From Prochlorococcus sp. AG-355-P16 (GTDB taxonomy: Bacteria; Cyanobacteriota; Cyanobacteriia; PCC-6307; Cyanobiaceae), in contig QCEQ01000013.1 in the NCBI GenBank assembly GCA_003278525.1, positions 1 through 40,109 of the forward strand: a DNA stretch of 40,109 nucleotides, read 5' to 3'. Shown piece after piece: positions 16,775 to 26,092 of the stretch. Every line of letters begins with the position of its first letter. Position 1 is the stretch's first letter. Both the position numbers and the translations under genes were made by a program. The notes under the pieces are model-generated. The model was not told the DNA's origin. It made no database searches and was given only the letters and a program-made list of their open reading frames with translations.

Positions 16775-17157
16775 TCAAGGCTATGAAGATATTTTAGTAA
16801 ATTTGACATATTTACAGGATCAATTTCAAAACTTGGCATAGGAGGAGTCAGGCCTCCAGTAACTTGTTTAATTATCTCTTTATCATTCAAACGTTGAGTT
16901 ATTGAGTGTAAGTCTGGGCCTACTAATCCTCTTGCTGTAATTCCATGACATCCAACACAATTTATCTTAAAAAGAGCATCTCCCTCCTCAGCAGAGCCAT
17001 TAAGCTGAAGAGTTTTGATAATATATTTGTTATTTTCATGATGATTTACGAAAAATAATGCTAAACAAATTAATAAAACTCCAAATAAAACAAAAAAAAT
17101 TTTTAAGAATTCTCTTTTAAAGTCCCTTTCTGCTGCAGTTGATGAAGATGATGACAC
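16771..17157 (-). CDS. cytM: Membrane-anchored cytochrome cM
   Basis: Small class I c-type cytochrome, membrane-anchored, of cyanobacterial respiratory/photosynthetic electron transfer. Heme attachment is CVGCH; the distal heme ligand is Met in TPPMPSF; the C-terminal LLKYLHSLE helix matches cytochrome cM of freshwater cyanobacteria. A single hydrophobic segment (FFVLFGVLLICLALFF) anchors it. The frame is open to an ATG at 17208, but that start would leave only 3 bases to petG on the other strand. I place the start at GTG 17157 (protein begins VSSSSSTAAERDFKREF), leaving 54 bases for the divergent promoters. The cM assignment rests on similarity around the heme site. Confidence 0.85.
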   Translation of the reverse strand: MSSSSSTAAERDFKREFLKIFFVLFGVLLICLALFFVNHHENNKYIIKTLQLNGSAEEGDALFKINCVGCHGITARGLVGPDLHSITQRLNDKEIIKQVTGGLTPPMPSFEIDPVNMSNLLKYLHSLE

Positions 17158-17211
17158 AAAAAATAGTCTATATGTAACAATTGTGATTAAGAAATTCAAA
17201 AAAGGCAAAAA

Positions 17212-17331
17212 ATGATCGAGCCTCTTCTATGTGGAATTGTTTTAGGTTTAGTTCCGATAACTCTTCTCGGATTATTCGTAAGTGCATGGAATCAATACAG
17301 AAGAGGTTCAGGGATGCTGGACATTGATTAA
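17212..17331 (+). CDS. petG: Cytochrome b6-f complex subunit PetG
   Basis: 39-residue single-pass subunit of the cytochrome b6-f complex in the thylakoid membrane, needed for complex stability. The reading frame is short and easy to miss. The protein begins [20 protein letters not shown] and continues [14 protein letters not shown] to a short LDID tail, nearly identical in pattern to known PetG (MIEPLL.GIVLGL.P.TL.GLF..A..QYRRG). The ATG at 17212 follows a purine-rich AAAAGGCAAAA. It is divergent from cytM, and its last 24 bases overlap the 3' end of rsmD on the other strand. Confidence 0.95.
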   Translation: MIEPLLCGIVLGLVPITLLGLFVSAWNQYRRGSGMLDID

Positions 17332-17907
17332 AAATGTTAATCTTGACTGCCCATAATTTCTTACATCTATAGTTTCCCACAAAGTACTTTTTTTAATTAA
17401 TAGATTTGGAGAATGTTCACAAATAACTGTTGAATCGTTCTTCAAAAGATTACAATTAAATAATTGATTTAAAACTAATTCATGGAAATCCACGTCGTAT
17501 GGAGGATCTAGATAAACAAAATCAAATTTTAATTTGTTAAAGTCCATATTTCTAGATGATAAGTTTCTCTCATAATTAGGTTTTGTCCATTTCAAAACGT
17601 CTTTACAAATAACTTCGATATCATTTCTCCTATTCTCTATGTTCTCCAACGACAGTAAATTTTCTAAGCAAATTTTTGAATTGATTTTGTTTTTTTCAAT
17701 TGCAATTATTTTTCTTGCCCCGTGATTATAAGCTTCACAAGATATAGCACCTGTTCCACTAAATAAATCTAACCAGTTACTATTTTTAACTCTTTTGTTC
17801 AATATATTAAATATGGCCTCTCTCACTCTAAAAGTTGTAGGTCTGGTATAAGAATTATTTGGACTTTGGAGTTTTTTACCGCCTATTAATCTTAAGTTAG
17901 TTTTCAT
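17308..17907 (-). CDS. rsmD: 16S rRNA (guanine966-N2)-methyltransferase
   Basis: SAM-dependent methyltransferase acting on G966 of 16S rRNA in the 30S subunit. 199 residues. The N-terminus [32 protein letters not shown] is diagnostic; the SAM motif is [20 protein letters not shown] with acidic Glu in KIIAIEKN; motif IV is [14 protein letters not shown] (DPPY). The 3' end overlaps petG by 24 bases on the opposite strand, so its C-terminus is constrained by both genes. It starts 13 bases after the hisH stop. Confidence 0.93.
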   Translation of the reverse strand: MKTNLRLIGGKKLQSPNNSYTRPTTFRVREAIFNILNKRVKNSNWLDLFSGTGAISCEAYNHGARKIIAIEKNKINSKICLENLLSLENIENRRNDIEVICKDVLKWTKPNYERNLSSRNMDFNKLKFDFVYLDPPYDVDFHELVLNQLFNCNLLKNDSTVICEHSPNLLIKKSTLWETIDVRNYGQSRLTFLINVQHP

Positions 17908-17920
17908 CCCAAAGAATCTG

Positions 17921-18538
17921 TTATTGAATATTACTCAGCCATCTTCTCAAAAGTTTTTCACCGGTTTTCCCAGATTTTTCCGGATGAAATTGACAGGCCA
18001 ATAAATTATCATTCTCAATCATTGCAGTTAATTTTTCAGAGCCATAATCAACCTGAGCTGCAATAATATTTAAGTTCTCTGGGATTGCATGATAGGAATG
18101 TACAAAATACACCCAATTATTAAATTCTTCGATACCAAATAAAGTATTTTTTTTTGTTGGTAAAAGTTGGCACCAACCCATGTGTGGGATTCTTTGGTTA
18201 ACAATATTAGGTATTTTTTGTATTTTTCCTTTTAAGATTCCAAGCCCTTGAACTTTTCCTTCATCACTAGATTCAAAAAGGAGTTGGAGACCTAAACATA
18301 TCCCAAAAAAGGACTTCCCACTCTTAATCCAATTTTTCAAATCAGTTATCAAATCAGTATTTATGAGATTATTCATAGCTGGATCAAATGCTCCAACCCC
18401 AGGAAGTATTATCGCCTTACAAAGCTTAGAATCATTAAAGTTTTTAATTAATATAATTTCTTCCCCAAGACTTTCTAGAGATTTCGTTACGGAATGAATA
18501 TTACCCATTCCATAGTCTATTAGTCCGATTTTATGCAA
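17921..18538 (-). CDS. hisH: Imidazole glycerol phosphate synthase subunit HisH
   Basis: Class I glutamine amidotransferase that supplies ammonia to HisF in histidine biosynthesis. 205 residues. The N-terminal IGLIDYGMGNIHSVTKSLE and PGVGAFDPAM are family hallmarks; the triad is Cys81 in FFGICLGLQLLFE, His185 and Glu187 in CQFHPEKSG. hisF is not in the window. It lies 11 bases after trxA on the same strand. Confidence 0.96.
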   Translation of the reverse strand: MHKIGLIDYGMGNIHSVTKSLESLGEEIILIKNFNDSKLCKAIILPGVGAFDPAMNNLINTDLITDLKNWIKSGKSFFGICLGLQLLFESSDEGKVQGLGILKGKIQKIPNIVNQRIPHMGWCQLLPTKKNTLFGIEEFNNWVYFVHSYHAIPENLNIIAAQVDYGSEKLTAMIENDNLLACQFHPEKSGKTGEKLLRRWLSNIQ

Positions 18539-18549
18539 AGCTTTTTAAT

Positions 18550-18873
18550 TTATAAATGCTTAGTTAAAGTGCTCGATAGAGTTGCTTTTGGCACAGCACC
18601 AACAACGGTATCAACCTTTTGACCTCCTTTAAAGATCATTAGTGTAGGAATACTTCTAATTCCGTATTGACTAGCTACATTTGGATTCTCATCTGTGTTT
18701 AATTTAAAAACTTTAATTTTCCCTTCAAAGTCTTTTGAGATTTCTTCTACAACTGGAGCGACCATCCTACAAGGACCGCACCATGGTGCCCAAAAATCAA
18801 CCAATACTGGTAGATCACTTTGCAGTACATCCTTGTCAAATGAAGAATCAGTTACGGCTGGAGCTGATGACAT
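18550..18873 (-). CDS. trxA: Thioredoxin
   Basis: Small dithiol redox protein, 107 residues, m-type like. Active site WCGPC at 31-35 preceded by VLVDFWAP; cis-Pro in [11 protein letters not shown]-terminal [15 protein letters not shown]. In cyanobacteria it relays ferredoxin-derived electrons to Calvin-cycle and other enzymes. The ATG is at 18873, with an AGGA-containing leader (AAGGAATACTT) just upstream on the minus strand. The Yfr1 sRNA gene and guaB3 lie upstream on the same strand, the gene order known for Yfr1. Confidence 0.96.
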   Translation of the reverse strand: MSSAPAVTDSSFDKDVLQSDLPVLVDFWAPWCGPCRMVAPVVEEISKDFEGKIKVFKLNTDENPNVASQYGIRSIPTLMIFKGGQKVDTVVGAVPKATLSSTLTKHL

Positions 18874-18964
18874 AATTTAAGTATTCCTTTTTGAAAATTT
18901 AGCAGGCAATTCTTTTAAGTGATGATTTCATTACAGATAAAATAATATAAGTAACAAAATATCT

Positions 18965-18986
18965 AAAAAAGCCCGATTAATCGGGC
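18965..18986 (-). terminator. Intrinsic terminator of Yfr1
   Basis: Perfect 8-bp stem palindrome GCCCGATTAATCGGGC (18971-18986), followed on the minus strand by TTTTTTAG (18970-18963). It is the 3' stem-loop of Yfr1 and would also stop read-through from guaB3 before trxA. Confidence 0.85.
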
Positions 18987-19019
18987 GATTTAGTGTGTGA
19001 GGAGTATGGGGTTTCCCCC
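18965..19019 (-). ncRNA. yfr1: Small regulatory RNA Yfr1
   Basis: Abundant cyanobacterial sRNA of about 55 nt. Read on the minus strand from 19019: a 5' hairpin formed by CCCC/GGGG (extended to ATGGGG/CCCCAT on the plus strand at 19006-19021), the single-stranded conserved core ACTCCTCACAC at 19005-18995, a short AT spacer, then the perfect 16-nt palindrome GCCCGATTAATCGGGC (18971-18986) and a T-run (18970-18965). Two stem-loops around exactly this 11-nt core, with location between guaB and trxA, are the published definition of Yfr1. The core is known to pair with mRNAs of outer-membrane proteins. The 5' end is inferred. Confidence 0.93.
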
Positions 19020-19027
19020 ATCATTTA

Positions 19028-19057
19028 ATAATAACTCCTAATTAGAATATTTTTCAA
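19028..19057 (-). promoter_or_regulatory. Candidate promoter of Yfr1
   Basis: On the minus strand TTGAAA (19057-19052), an 18-base spacer, and TATTAT (19033-19028), with the presumed +1 G-run at 19019 eight bases downstream. The -10 box is close to TATAAT and the spacing is acceptable. The start site is predicted, not measured. Confidence 0.6.
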
Positions 19058-19102
19058 TTTAATACTTAATTCAATAAGGTTTATAATTTTGCTCTAAATG
19101 AA

Positions 19103-20266
19103 TTACTTACCCATCCCAAGCTGCTGAGCTTTTTGATAAACCTTACCCTCTGTAAGAAGCGATGGCGCGATAACTATTTCAACTTTTTGCATTTCTTTTA
19201 TATTTTTTGCCCCAAGAGTACTCATTGAGGTTCTAATGGCTCCTAATAAGTTATGTGTCCCATCATCAAGTAAGGCCGGGCCTTTAATTATCCTTTCTAA
19301 GGATCCTGTAGAACCAACTTCAATTCTTGTGCCCCTCGGCAATATTGGACTTGGAGTGGCCATACCCCAGTGAAATCCTTTACCTGGAGCGTTTGAGGAT
19401 TTAGCTATTGGGGATCCAATCATTACAGCATCTGCTCCACATGCTAGACATTTACAGATATCTCCACCAGTCACAATTCCCCCATCACCAATAATAGGAA
19501 TGTAACGACCAGTTTCTTTAAAGTAATCATTTCTAGCCGCACCACAATCAGCAATTGCAGTTGCTTGAGGGATTCCAATTCCCAATACTCCTCTTGATGT
19601 ACATGCCGCTCCAGGTCCTATCCCAACCATTAGCCCTGCAACTCCAGCATCCATGAGAAGTTTCGCAACTTCATAAGTAACACAATTTCCTGCCACAACC
19701 GGGACACTCATAGATTGGCAAAGATCTTTGATATTTAAGGTTTCCTTACCCTCCATACCAATATGTTCAGTTGAAACGACTGTTCCTTGAAGAAAAAATA
19801 AATCTAGTTTGGAATTATTAAGCGTTTCTTTAAACTTAATAGCACCTTGAGGAGTTCCACTAAAAGCAGCAATGCCTCCTCCTTCTTTGACCTCATTTAT
19901 TCTTTGTAAAATCAATCCCTCTTTAACGGGTTCACTGTATATCTTCTGCATTAACGGAACAAAATCATTCTTCCCGACTGATGCTATTTGGTTCAATATT
20001 TCATCAGGATTTTCATATCTTGTTTGTATACCTTCCATATTAATAACCCCAAGGGAACCTAATTTTGTGAGCTCTATAGCCGTATTGACATCTACAACAC
20101 TGTCCATGGCACTAGCTACGATCGGAACTTCTCTTTTGATATCAGCTATTGACCAAGAGGGATCAGTTAAATCGTAATCAAGTGTTCTTGTGCCAGGGAC
20201 TAAAGCTATTTCATCAATGCCATAAGCCCTTCTGACTTTTTTATTTAAACCAAGTTCAATATTCAC
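19103..20266 (-). CDS. guaB: GuaB3-family IMP dehydrogenase-like protein
   Basis: TIM-barrel protein of the IMPDH/GMPR superfamily, 387 residues. It is clearly shorter than classical IMPDH (about 490), because the CBS pair is absent; this is the GuaB3 type found in cyanobacteria and actinobacteria. Motifs: EIALVPGTRTLDYDLTDPSW, VPIVASAMDSVVD, the catalytic loop GIGPGAACTSRGVLGIG with Cys222, IIGDGGIVTGGDICKCLACGADAVMIG and the C-terminal GAIRTSMSTLGA. It probably oxidises IMP to XMP in GTP synthesis, but the biochemical activity of GuaB3 is inferred from the family. Divergent from gyrA with a 180-base shared region. Confidence 0.92.
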   Translation of the reverse strand: MNIELGLNKKVRRAYGIDEIALVPGTRTLDYDLTDPSWSIADIKREVPIVASAMDSVVDVNTAIELTKLGSLGVINMEGIQTRYENPDEILNQIASVGKNDFVPLMQKIYSEPVKEGLILQRINEVKEGGGIAAFSGTPQGAIKFKETLNNSKLDLFFLQGTVVSTEHIGMEGKETLNIKDLCQSMSVPVVAGNCVTYEVAKLLMDAGVAGLMVGIGPGAACTSRGVLGIGIPQATAIADCGAARNDYFKETGRYIPIIGDGGIVTGGDICKCLACGADAVMIGSPIAKSSNAPGKGFHWGMATPSPILPRGTRIEVGSTGSLERIIKGPALLDDGTHNLLGAIRTSMSTLGAKNIKEMQKVEIVIAPSLLTEGKVYQKAQQLGMGK

Positions 20267-20446
20267 AGAATTTTTCTTTTTATTTTGATTAAATTAACAA
20301 CTAAAGGGGTAATAAGCCAAGGTTTATTCAAAAACAAAAGGTTTTATTTTGATTTGTGTGTAAATGTGAGTATTTGGGAATTAAATAAATATTTTTTTTT
20401 ATTCATTATGACAATCAGCGATTATTATTAAAGAAAGGATTTTTAT

Positions 20447-23044
20447 ATGTCTGATATTTTAGATTCTGATAACTCAGGATTAAGCGAAGATAACGATCGA
20501 ATTATTCAGACAGACCTAAGAAATGAGATGTCTCGCTCATACCTTGAGTATGCAATGAGCGTAATAGTGGGTCGTGCTCTTCCAGATGCAAGAGATGGAT
20601 TAAAACCTGTTCATAGAAGAATTCTTTATGCAATGTATGAACTTGGTTTAACTAGCGGTAGACCATACAGAAAATGTGCAAGAGTTGTCGGAGAAGTACT
20701 AGGCAAATACCACCCTCATGGCGATACTGCTGTTTATGATGCCTTGGTTAGGATGGCTCAGGATTTTTCCATGAGGATGCCTCTCATAGATGGCCATGGA
20801 AACTTTGGTTCTGTTGATAACGACCCTCCAGCAGCAATGAGATATACAGAGTCTCGTTTACAGTCTCTTACAGATGAAAGTTTATTAGAGGATATTGAAT
20901 CTGAAACTGTAGATTTCGCCGATAATTTTGATGGTTCTCAACAAGAGCCAACAGTTTTGCCGGCTAGAATACCTCAACTGCTTCTAAACGGATCATCTGG
21001 AATAGCAGTAGGAATGGCAACTAATATTCCACCTCATAATTTAGGGGAATTAATTAATGGTCTCAAATCAATAATCCAAAACCCTTCGATTGAAGATAGA
21101 GAACTTTTTGAAATAATTAAAGGTCCCGATTTTCCCACAGGTGGTCAAATCTTAGGCAGAGATGGAATCAGAGAAACCTTTAAGACGGGAAGGGGTTCAA
21201 TAACCATGAGAGGTGTAGCAAATATTGAGCAAATTAAATCACATGGCAGGGCAGAGAAAGATGCAGTCATAATTACAGAGCTTCCATTTCAAACTAATAA
21301 AGCTGCATTAATAGAAAGAATTGCTGACCTTGTTAATGAAAAAAAATTAGAAGGTATTTCTGATATTAGAGATGAAAGTGATCGAGATGGTATGAGGATA
21401 GTTATTGAATTAAAAAGAGATGCCTACCCACAAGTAGTTTTAAATAATTTATTTAAGTTAACACCTCTACAAAATAACTTTAGTGCAAATATCCTTGCTT
21501 TAGTAAAAGGAGAACCTACAACACTTTCACTAAGGAAAATGTTAGATGTATTTCTAGACTTCAGAGTAGAGACAATAAGGCGAAGAACAGGATTTTTATT
21601 AAAAAAAGCTGAAGAAAGAGATCACATTGTAAAAGGTCTTTTATTGGCATTAGGTTCTATGGATGAAATTATCAATCTCATAAGATCGGCAAAAGATACA
21701 GTTTCAGCTAGACAAAAATTACAAACTGATCATGAGTTATCTGCCACACAGGCAGAAGCAATTTTACAAATGCAATTAAGAAGATTAACAGCCCTAGAAG
21801 CAGATAAAATTAAAGGTGAACATAATGAGTTAACCCGAAAAATCAACGAATATCAGCAAATATTGAATAGTAAAGAAAGAATTTTCGAAATTATTCTTGA
21901 AGAACTTAATAAAATTGATGAAAGATTTTCCTCTCCGAGAAAAACAGAAATACTTGATTTAGGCGGTGGTCTAGATGATATTGATCTTATAGCCAATGAT
22001 AGATCTGTAGTTTTGTTAACTGAAGCAGGTTATTTAAAAAGAATGCCAGTTAATGAATTCGAATCTACAAGTCGTGGGTCAAGAGGTAAAGCTGGAACAA
22101 AGACACAAGAAGATGACGAAGTCAAACTATTTATAAGCTGTAATGATCATGATACTCTTTTGCTTTTCAGTGATAGAGGGGTATCTTATGCTCTCCCAGC
22201 ATATAGAGTTCCTATGAGTAGCAGAACAGCTAAAGGTACTCCATCAGTTCAACTTCTCCCTATACCAAGAGAAGAAAAAATAACTTCACTGGTTGCAGTA
22301 GATTCTTTTGATAACGATTGTTATCTATTAATGCTCACAAAATCTGGATTTATCAAAAGAACTTCACTCTCTGCTTTCTCAAAAATCCGATCAAATGGAT
22401 TAATAGCAATAAATCTTGAGGATGGGGATGCTTTAACTTGGGTTAGATTATCAAGAGAAGGCGACAGTGTTTTGATTGGATCAAGAACAGGAATGGCGAT
22501 TCATTTCAGGTTAGATATTAACGAATTAAGGCCACTTGGCAGGACGGCAAGGGGGGTTAGATCTATGAACCTCAGGAAAGGAGACAATCTTGTATCTATG
22601 GATGTTTTGACTTCTGATTTAGTAGATCAGTTGGCTAAAAATGAAGATATTACTCAAGAATTCGATGAAAATCTTGAAGTTAACTCTCCTGAAGGTCCTT
22701 GGGTGCTAATTGCCAGTGCTTATGGACTAGGTAAAAGAGTACCTGTTACCCAATTTAGATTACAAAAAAGAGCAGGTATGGGTTTGAAAGCGATGAAATT
22801 CAGAATTAAAAATGATGTATTAGTTTGTTTGAAGGTCCTCGGAGAAGGGGAAGAATTACTTTTTGTGACCGAAAAAGGAGTAATAGTCAGAACAAACGCA
22901 GATAAAATTTCCCAACAATCTAGAGCCGCCACTGGAGTAAAATTGCAAAGATTGGATGAGGGTGATCATTTATCAGAGGTTGTATTAGTTCCTCATGAAC
23001 AAACAGAAGAAACAGACCTATTAAACTCAGGCAAAGAAAATTAA
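20447..23044 (+). CDS. gyrA: DNA gyrase subunit A
   Basis: Catalytic subunit of gyrase; breaks and rejoins DNA to introduce negative supercoils with GyrB. 865 residues. Breakage-reunion domain with Tyr133 in [10 protein letters not shown] (E. coli Tyr122) and the quinolone-determining stretch [17 protein letters not shown], where Thr94 takes the place of E. coli Ser83 and Asp98 that of Asp87. The C-terminal beta-pinwheel starts around 520; its GyrA-box position reads [11 protein letters not shown], a degenerate match. A good ribosome site AAAGGA (20434-20439) lies seven bases before the ATG. The lycopene cyclase gene follows after 23 bases. Confidence 0.97.
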   Translation: MSDILDSDNSGLSEDNDRIIQTDLRNEMSRSYLEYAMSVIVGRALPDARDGLKPVHRRILYAMYELGLTSGRPYRKCARVVGEVLGKYHPHGDTAVYDALVRMAQDFSMRMPLIDGHGNFGSVDNDPPAAMRYTESRLQSLTDESLLEDIESETVDFADNFDGSQQEPTVLPARIPQLLLNGSSGIAVGMATNIPPHNLGELINGLKSIIQNPSIEDRELFEIIKGPDFPTGGQILGRDGIRETFKTGRGSITMRGVANIEQIKSHGRAEKDAVIITELPFQTNKAALIERIADLVNEKKLEGISDIRDESDRDGMRIVIELKRDAYPQVVLNNLFKLTPLQNNFSANILALVKGEPTTLSLRKMLDVFLDFRVETIRRRTGFLLKKAEERDHIVKGLLLALGSMDEIINLIRSAKDTVSARQKLQTDHELSATQAEAILQMQLRRLTALEADKIKGEHNELTRKINEYQQILNSKERIFEIILEELNKIDERFSSPRKTEILDLGGGLDDIDLIANDRSVVLLTEAGYLKRMPVNEFESTSRGSRGKAGTKTQEDDEVKLFISCNDHDTLLLFSDRGVSYALPAYRVPMSSRTAKGTPSVQLLPIPREEKITSLVAVDSFDNDCYLLMLTKSGFIKRTSLSAFSKIRSNGLIAINLEDGDALTWVRLSREGDSVLIGSRTGMAIHFRLDINELRPLGRTARGVRSMNLRKGDNLVSMDVLTSDLVDQLAKNEDITQEFDENLEVNSPEGPWVLIASAYGLGKRVPVTQFRLQKRAGMGLKAMKFRIKNDVLVCLKVLGEGEELLFVTEKGVIVRTNADKISQQSRAATGVKLQRLDEGDHLSEVVLVPHEQTEETDLLNSGKEN

Positions 23045-23067
23045 AAGAAAATGTTTTATTAGATAAT

Positions 23068-24279
23068 ATGGAAATACTTGATATTTTAATTCTAGGTTCT
23101 GGGCCTGCAGCTTTATGCTTGGCTTCAGAATTAGCCAAGCAAGATCTTAATATAAAGGGAATATCAACTAAGTCTCCACATGAAAAATGGGAGAATACAT
23201 ATGGTATTTGGGCTTCTGAATTAGAGGAATTAGGATTAGAGTCTTTATTATCTCATCGGTGGTGCGAAACAGTTAGCTTTTTTGGGAATGGGGAAAATAA
23301 AATAGGAGATAATCCAACAAAACATAATTACGATTATGGTTTAATCAATCAAGAAGCATTTCAAAATGAACTTTTAAAAAAGTGTAAAGGGATTAAATGG
23401 TTAAATGAAACAGCAAAAGATATTAAAGAAAAAAATAACCTATCTGAGGTAATTTGTTTTTCAGGTCTAAGGATAAAGGCGAGGTTAGTTATTGACGCAA
23501 GTGGACATAAAAGCAAATTTGTAAAAAGGCCAGTCCAAAATGAAATCGCTCAACAAGCTGCGTATGGAATAGTTGGTAAATTTTCATCGCCACCCGTCAA
23601 TAAGGAACAATTTGTTTTAATGGATTTCCGTCCAAATCATCTAAATAATGAAGAAAAGTTATCACCTCCTTCTTTTCTCTATGCAATGGATCTTGGAAAT
23701 GAAACCTTTTTTGTTGAAGAGACATCATTAGCTAGTTACCCTGCCTTATCCCAAGAAAATCTAAAAAAAAGACTTTTTAAAAGATTGAATAGTAAGGGAA
23801 TTGAGGTAAGTGAAATTTTTCATGAAGAGAATTGCCTTTTCCCAATGAATTTACCCCTTCCATTTAAAAAACAATTTGTACTTGGTTTTGGAGGATCTGC
23901 AAGCATGGTGCACCCTGCATCAGGGTACATGATTGGATCTTTATTAAGAAGAGCTCCACTATTTGCAGAAAAATTAGCAATCTTTTTAAAAGAACCTAAT
24001 CTAAGTTCTCTAGAACTAGCGACAAAAGGTTGGGAGATCCTATGGCCTTACGAGTTAACACAAAGGCATAAACTTTACCAATATGGTCTAAGAAGATTGA
24101 TGAGTTTTGATGAAAGTAGGTTAAGAAGCTTTTTCTCAAATTTCTTTAGATTATCGACTAATGAATGGGTTGGTTTTCTTACTAATACACTTCCACTTCC
24201 AAAACTAATTTACGTGATGACAAAAATGTTTATAAACTCGCCTCTAAAAGTAAAACTAGGAATGCTCAAATTAAATTAA
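23068..24279 (+). CDS. crtL-b: Lycopene cyclase, CrtL type (probably beta)
   Basis: FAD/NAD(P)-dependent cyclase forming ionone rings from lycopene; thylakoid-associated. 403 residues. The dinucleotide site ILGSGPAALCLASELAKQ is at the N-terminus; WENTYGIWASELEELG, VIDASGHKS, FFVEETSLASYP (the conserved FLEET-type motif) and GGSASMVHPASGYMIGSLLRRAP all match plant/cyanobacterial CrtL. Prochlorococcus has two paralogues, beta and epsilon, and motifs alone do not fully separate them; the gyrA-adjacent copy is the beta type as far as I recall. It is downstream of gyrA on the same strand and convergent with the GH57 gene (6 bases between stops). Confidence 0.9.
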   Translation: MEILDILILGSGPAALCLASELAKQDLNIKGISTKSPHEKWENTYGIWASELEELGLESLLSHRWCETVSFFGNGENKIGDNPTKHNYDYGLINQEAFQNELLKKCKGIKWLNETAKDIKEKNNLSEVICFSGLRIKARLVIDASGHKSKFVKRPVQNEIAQQAAYGIVGKFSSPPVNKEQFVLMDFRPNHLNNEEKLSPPSFLYAMDLGNETFFVEETSLASYPALSQENLKKRLFKRLNSKGIEVSEIFHEENCLFPMNLPLPFKKQFVLGFGGSASMVHPASGYMIGSLLRRAPLFAEKLAIFLKEPNLSSLELATKGWEILWPYELTQRHKLYQYGLRRLMSFDESRLRSFFSNFFRLSTNEWVGFLTNTLPLPKLIYVMTKMFINSPLKVKLGMLKLN

Positions 24280-24285
24280 TATTTT

Positions 24286-25869
24286 TCATTTTCGCCAATC
24301 ATCAATATTAATATCTGGAAAAACTTTGTCTTCTTCCTCAATATCTTCAAGAAATTTTAAATTGATATTGGAATGATTTTTTATCATTTCGACTATTTTC
24401 CAGAACCTGAACAAGTGTCTTTCTATTCTCTCTTTTGCAAGCTCAGTTGTAGTTCCAGCTCTTAGGATAAAACTCCAATCAGAGGATTCAGAAAGAAGTA
24501 ATTCTCTTGCTGCTTGCCTGAAAAGTCTTGGGGATAATTCATCATTGAAATTTTTCGAGCATAATTCAACAAACGTTGAGCCTGCTTTTGTGATCTCAGG
24601 AACAATCCATGCATTTGAATCATTAATCCAATAATTATGGTATCCTCCTTGTCCCCAGCTTGATGGTGATGGATCACAGATCTGAAGATTTGGCTTTTGA
24701 AGTAGGAATTCTTTTAAATTTGTAAGCTTAATTGAATATTTACTAGAGTTTTTTAAAATATTTTCTATAAAAAAAGGTCCCTCATACCACCAATGACCAA
24801 ACAATTCCGCATCAAATGGAGCTACCAATAAGGGCTTAAAGGTAGAGGACAAAGTTAATTTTTCTAATTGCTTGGATCTTGCGAGAAGATAAGCGTCAGC
24901 ATGTTCTTCAACCTTCTTTTTGGCTTCATTTTCTAAGTAGAATGCCTTTTCCCCCAATGGCACCTCATTATCTGTGATCTTGTGAAACTTCAAACCCAAA
25001 GGTCTTTTAGTTGATATACCTTTTTTTTGAAGCTTTGAGATAGGTAATTCCCATCCTAAATCTTTATGAAATTCCCTATAAACTTTATCTCCAGGGAACC
25101 CATCTTTCGCAGACCAAACGGGCAGAGTGGACTCACTATCCCTTCCAAAGAATGCAACTCCTTTTTTCGAGCATATTGGAGCATACACACCATACCTAGG
25201 TCTTGGTGTGGAATTTAGAATCCCATGACCGTCTAAGATTGCATATCTAATTCCGGAATTAAATAGTATTTCGTCCAAATTCTCATAGTAAGCACATTCA
25301 GGTAACCAAATACCTAAAGGCTTTGTTCCAAAAATATTTTCATGGTTCCTAATAGCTGTTTTGATTTGTCCTTTAACAGTTTCTGGATTCTCCCTTAATA
25401 TGGGCAAATAACCATGTGTGGCAGCACAAGTAAGAATATCCAAATTTCCTAAGTTATTTAAAACTCTAAACTTCTCAATTAAATTTCCAGAACATTTTTG
25501 CCAATATAAGTATTTGTCATGAAGATTATTCATCAAAAAGGCAGAGGCATTTTTTTCTTCTTGTGGCAGTTCGTTTAAGAAATCATTTCTTGTTTTAATC
25601 CAGCTCGGGAAAGTATCTTTAATTTTTTTATTATTAAGAAGTGATAATAATGTTGGAGACAAACTAATAGTAAGTTTGGTGTTTAAGGGATTTTCATTTT
25701 TAGAAGATTCTATTGATTGAAGTAGTGGTATATAACATTCCAATATCGCCTGAAATAACCAATCCTCTTCAAGCGAGTTTTTTTCATTTTTTCTAACATA
25801 AGGAAGATGAGCATGTAAAACTATCGCTAACTGGCCTAAAACATTATTTTTGGAGTATTGACCATTCAT
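24286..25869 (-). CDS. GH57 1,4-alpha-glucan branching enzyme
   Basis: Glycoside hydrolase family 57, branching-enzyme type, 527 residues; introduces alpha-1,6 branches into glycogen. Motif 1 VLHAHLPYVRKNE near residue 20, THGYLPIL near 160, nucleophile Glu191 in GIWLPECAYY, acid/base Asp353 in APFDAELFGHWWYEG, and the WGQGGYHNYWIND region of the C-terminal helical domain. The two catalytic residues sit at almost the same positions as in the characterised archaeal GH57 branching enzyme (Glu183, Asp354). In cyanobacteria it occurs alongside the GH13 enzyme GlgB. It is divergent from leuA across 223 bases (25870-26092) that hold AT-rich promoter sequence and no gene. Confidence 0.92.
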   Translation of the reverse strand: MNGQYSKNNVLGQLAIVLHAHLPYVRKNEKNSLEEDWLFQAILECYIPLLQSIESSKNENPLNTKLTISLSPTLLSLLNNKKIKDTFPSWIKTRNDFLNELPQEEKNASAFLMNNLHDKYLYWQKCSGNLIEKFRVLNNLGNLDILTCAATHGYLPILRENPETVKGQIKTAIRNHENIFGTKPLGIWLPECAYYENLDEILFNSGIRYAILDGHGILNSTPRPRYGVYAPICSKKGVAFFGRDSESTLPVWSAKDGFPGDKVYREFHKDLGWELPISKLQKKGISTKRPLGLKFHKITDNEVPLGEKAFYLENEAKKKVEEHADAYLLARSKQLEKLTLSSTFKPLLVAPFDAELFGHWWYEGPFFIENILKNSSKYSIKLTNLKEFLLQKPNLQICDPSPSSWGQGGYHNYWINDSNAWIVPEITKAGSTFVELCSKNFNDELSPRLFRQAARELLLSESSDWSFILRAGTTTELAKERIERHLFRFWKIVEMIKNHSNINLKFLEDIEEEDKVFPDINIDDWRK

Positions 25870-26092
25870 ACTTTTATAAGTTTTGCATTTAATCCTAAAA
25901 AAATCGAAATTAACTTTTATAAAAAGTAAGCTTTAAAATTAAAAGAATACTTTAAGAATTTGGAATTTTTATTTTTTTTTTCAGAAATTTAACCAATATT
26001 ATTAAGTAATAAGCCAGCAGCAAGATTTTACTAAAGAAAATCTAGTCAATTTCTTTTAATTAGCTTAAAATGAAATTAAATAATAGCTATAG

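Noticed and set aside
17168..17380. A 70-codon open frame on the minus strand covering petG
   Set aside because: It is the antisense of petG and the 3' end of rsmD, with no coherent domain; petG on the plus strand is a clear match.
20267..20446. Possible regulatory boxes in the guaB3/gyrA divergent spacer, including a poly-T tract
   Set aside because: Several AT-rich -10-like strings occur and none has a convincing -35 at proper spacing; the region holds promoters but they cannot be fixed by eye.
25870..26092. Search for a small gene or RNA in the GH57/leuA divergent spacer
   Set aside because: No open frame with a plausible start, no stable GC hairpin; only AT-rich promoter-like sequence.
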